A stretch of DNA of 7,885 bases from Deltaproteobacteria bacterium (lineage in GTDB: Bacteria; Desulfobacterota; Desulfobacteria; Desulfobacterales; SG8-13): contig JAHEIV010000125.1 in assembly GCA_024639205.1 (NCBI GenBank), positions 1 to 7,885 on the forward strand. The letters are read 5' to 3'. Below, one piece after another: positions 6,328-7,885 of this stretch. The notes under the pieces are model-generated. The model was not told where the DNA came from. It made no database searches and worked only from the letters and a program-made list of their open reading frames with translations. The translations under genes and the position numbers were made by a program. How positions within the stretch are numbered: position 1 is the stretch's first letter; every line of letters begins with the position of its first letter.

Positions 6328-6536
6328 CGGCTATGACAATAGAATGGGTGAATTGGAATCATTGCCCGTGACATTAGAGATTCGAGCTCGCTTGCGAGGG
6401 GGTATCGGGTTCGGTTCCGTCCCTCACATTTTCAGGTAATGGGAGGAATTGAATAGCTACTGCCGCAATATTGTCGCTACCACAAAATGTCAGTGGATAC
6501 AACCGCTCACTTGATAAATAGACGTTCAGCCGGCGA

Positions 6537-7064
6537 TTAATGCAACAGGTAAAGAATCAATCGCCTCAATGGGTTGATGGAAAAAGTGGAGAAACCGGCC
6601 GCGCGGCTCATTGCAACAATCTCCTGACGGGCAAACCGTCGGGCAGGCGGTGGCGGATCTCCCGGCTGGGGGAACGGCCATTCAAGGATGGCCAGGTTTT
6701 TTCTGGCTACCCGCCGGGCTTCTCTCAACGCCAGCAAAGGATCGGTGGTTTCATGCAGCACCATCCCCATGAAGAGGGCTTCAAAGGAGTCCTCGGTGAA
6801 AGGGAGCGCCTCGGCCGCTCCAACGGAAAAATCTATTCCGGCGGTATAATATCGAGCGGCCGCTATCATGTCGGTATCCGGGTCGACACCGATGACTCGA
6901 ATTTTGCGAGCCGCAAAGGCTTCGGCAAACAGACCGCTTCCGGTTCCCACATCGAGCACGTCTTCAAAACGGCAGTTATCCATGCACAGGTTCACCACCC
7001 GTTGGGCTTCCATTTGGGCAATGCGATCGGGGGCCCGTAATTTTTCAATTTTATGTTCGAACAT
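6537..7064 (-). CDS. Small class I SAM-dependent methyltransferase
   Basis: A 175-residue cytoplasmic protein of the Methyltransf_11/UbiE-like type. Motif I, which binds S-adenosylmethionine, is VLDVGTGSGL at 36-45. The acidic residue ending strand 2 is Asp61 in VIGVDPD. GAAEALPF at 82-89 is the region that usually contacts the adenine, and MGMVLHE at 99-105 is the following strand. The remaining C-terminal part (131-175) is short and basic, so the protein is at the small end of the family and no substrate domain can be recognised. AGGA sits almost against the ATG, an unusually short spacing. A good minus-strand promoter lies at 7109-7137. The 209-base gap to the opine-dehydrogenase gene downstream suggests this gene may be a separate unit. 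The methyl acceptor is unknown. Confidence 0.85.
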   Translation of the reverse strand: MFEHKIEKLRAPDRIAQMEAQRVVNLCMDNCRFEDVLDVGTGSGLFAEAFAARKIRVIGVDPDTDMIAAARYYTAGIDFSVGAAEALPFTEDSFEALFMGMVLHETTDPLLALREARRVARKNLAILEWPFPQPGDPPPPARRFARQEIVAMSRAAGFSTFSINPLRRLILYLLH

Positions 7065-7108
7065 TTCCTGCCGTATGGTTTGACAAGTCGCCAGTTTGGG
7101 CTAATGGT

Positions 7109-7137
7109 TTCATAGAATTCAAGTTCAAAAGAGTCAA
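7109..7137 (-). promoter_or_regulatory. Sigma-70-like promoter for the methyltransferase gene
   Basis: On the minus strand, TTGACT at 7137-7132 (five of six matches to the -35 consensus) is followed after exactly 17 bases by TATGAA at 7114-7109 (four of six matches to the -10 consensus). Transcription would begin near 7101, giving a leader of about 40 bases before the ATG at 7064. Prediction only; consensus-like hexamers arise by chance, but spacing and position both fit. Confidence 0.5.
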
Positions 7138-7187
7138 CGAAATCGTAAGCGAATCGCAGGTCAGGGTCACTGCCAAGGGAGGAATCG

Positions 7188-7885
7188 ATGCAACTTCGCA
7201 AGCTGGGAAACTCGAAAATCAAGATCTCACCGATTGTCATGGGCACCTGGCAGGCCGGCAAGGACATGTGGACCGGTATCGACGACAACGAAACCGCGAA
7301 AGCATTGAAAGCTGCCTTCGATGCCGGCATCACCACCTTCGATACGGCCGAAGCTTACGGAAAAGGCCATTCAGAGCGGATTGTCGCCAAGGCGCTTTCG
7401 GGGGTCAGGGACCAGGTGGTGTACGCCACCAAGGTGTATGCCAACCACCTCAAGCACGATCAGGTGATAAAAGCCTGCGAGCGGTCCCTGAAAAACCTGC
7501 AGACGGACGTGATCGACCTGTACCAGATCCACTGGCCGGCGGGCAGCTGGGGTTCGGCAACGGTTCCCGTCGAAGAAACCATGGGGGCAATGAACACCTT
7601 GAAAGAACAGGGCAAGATCAGGGCCATCGGTGTCTCCAACTTCTCCAGAGCGCAAATAGCGGAAGCCGGCCAATACGGGCAGATCGTCAGCCTGCAGCCC
7701 CCCTATTCTCTGTTCTGGCGCCAGGTGGAATCCGAGGCGATGCCGCACTGCATCGACAATGGCCTCACCATCCTGGCCTACTCCCCCTTGGCCCAGGGAT
7801 TGCTGACCGGCAAGTTCGGTCCGGACCACAGCTTCGAATCCGGAGACCACCGGGCGCGAAACCGGCTCTTTCAGCCGGATAACTA
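7188..7885 (+). CDS. Aldo/keto reductase (partial, runs off right edge)
   Basis: An open frame of 232 codons starts at ATG 7188 and is still open at the window end. The start has a strong AAGGGAGGA ribosome-binding site at 7175-7183, four bases upstream. It reads as an aldo/keto reductase, an NADPH-dependent TIM-barrel enzyme reducing aldehydes and ketones. The catalytic tetrad is complete: Asp52 and Tyr57 in FDTAEAYG, Lys82 in ATK and His115 in QIHWP. Later family landmarks are IGVSNFS at 147-153, LQPPYSLF at 169-176 and AYSPLAQGLLTGKF at 197-210. The C-terminal roughly 80-100 residues, including the segment that binds the cofactor phosphate, are cut off. The gene is divergent from the methyltransferase and shows no direct link to the opine-type operon. 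The physiological substrate cannot be inferred. Confidence 0.93.
   Translation, partial: MQLRKLGNSKIKISPIVMGTWQAGKDMWTGIDDNETAKALKAAFDAGITTFDTAEAYGKGHSERIVAKALSGVRDQVVYATKVYANHLKHDQVIKACERSLKNLQTDVIDLYQIHWPAGSWGSATVPVEETMGAMNTLKEQGKIRAIGVSNFSRAQIAEAGQYGQIVSLQPPYSLFWRQVESEAMPHCIDNGLTILAYSPLAQGLLTGKFGPDHSFESGDHRARNRLFQPDN

Noticed and set aside
6387..6398. CTCGC/GCGAG inverted repeat in the 6328-6536 gap
   Set aside because: Five pairs with a two-base loop is too small to form a meaningful structure, and no T tract follows.
6465..6493. Possible minus-strand promoter upstream of opine-dehydrogenase copy 2 (CTGACA, 17 bases, TATTGC)
   Set aside because: The -10 matches only three of six positions and the leader would be about 130 bases; not strong enough to list as a feature.
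7268..7882. Plus-strand open frame of 204 codons at the right edge
   Set aside because: It is an out-of-frame shadow of the aldo/keto reductase, whose frame starting at 7188 carries the full catalytic tetrad.

Overview
The window is an ordinary-looking chromosomal stretch from a moderately GC-rich Gram-negative bacterium. The gene style (cleavable Sec signal on a soluble binding protein with no lipobox, plus a solute-uptake/dehydrogenase gene set) would fit a Desulfobacterota-like organism. That placement is only an impression; nothing here fixes the taxonomy. No rRNA, tRNA, CRISPR, insertion sequence or phage gene was seen.

Layout. From about 6330 down to 1 every gene reads leftward on the minus strand and the genes are close together. 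In transcription order they are: opine-dehydrogenase-family protein 2 (6327-5182), a periplasmic substrate-binding protein of the peptide/nickel/opine class (5084-3432), a strong intergenic stem-loop (3380-3416), a DppB-type permease (3362-2379), an enolase-superfamily (muconate-lactonizing/epimerase-like) enzyme (2372-1242), opine-dehydrogenase-family protein 1 (1166-60), and the first 11 codons of another probable gene (35-1). Upstream of this set, and probably a separate unit, is a small SAM-dependent methyltransferase (7064-6537). It diverges from a right-edge-truncated aldo/keto reductase (7188-7885, plus strand).

How the genes may work together. A binding protein and permease would import an amino-acid-derived solute. 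The two opine-dehydrogenase-family enzymes could make or oxidatively split an N-(carboxyalkyl)amino acid or a similar compound, and the enolase-superfamily enzyme could racemise/epimerise or otherwise process an alpha-proton of a carboxylate. The most economical reading is an opine-like compound uptake and catabolism operon. The substrate cannot be read from sequence. The second permease and both ATPases expected for this transporter class are not in the window.

Most notable observation. The substrate-binding protein appears to be circularly permuted. After its signal peptide, residues about 40-213 look like the usual C-terminal part of a family-5 binding protein. Residues about 214-550 look like the usual N-terminal part, and the protein stops at the beta-hairpin turn where the C-terminal part would normally continue. 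All parts appear once and total length is normal, so this looks like a genuine rearranged fold rather than a broken gene.
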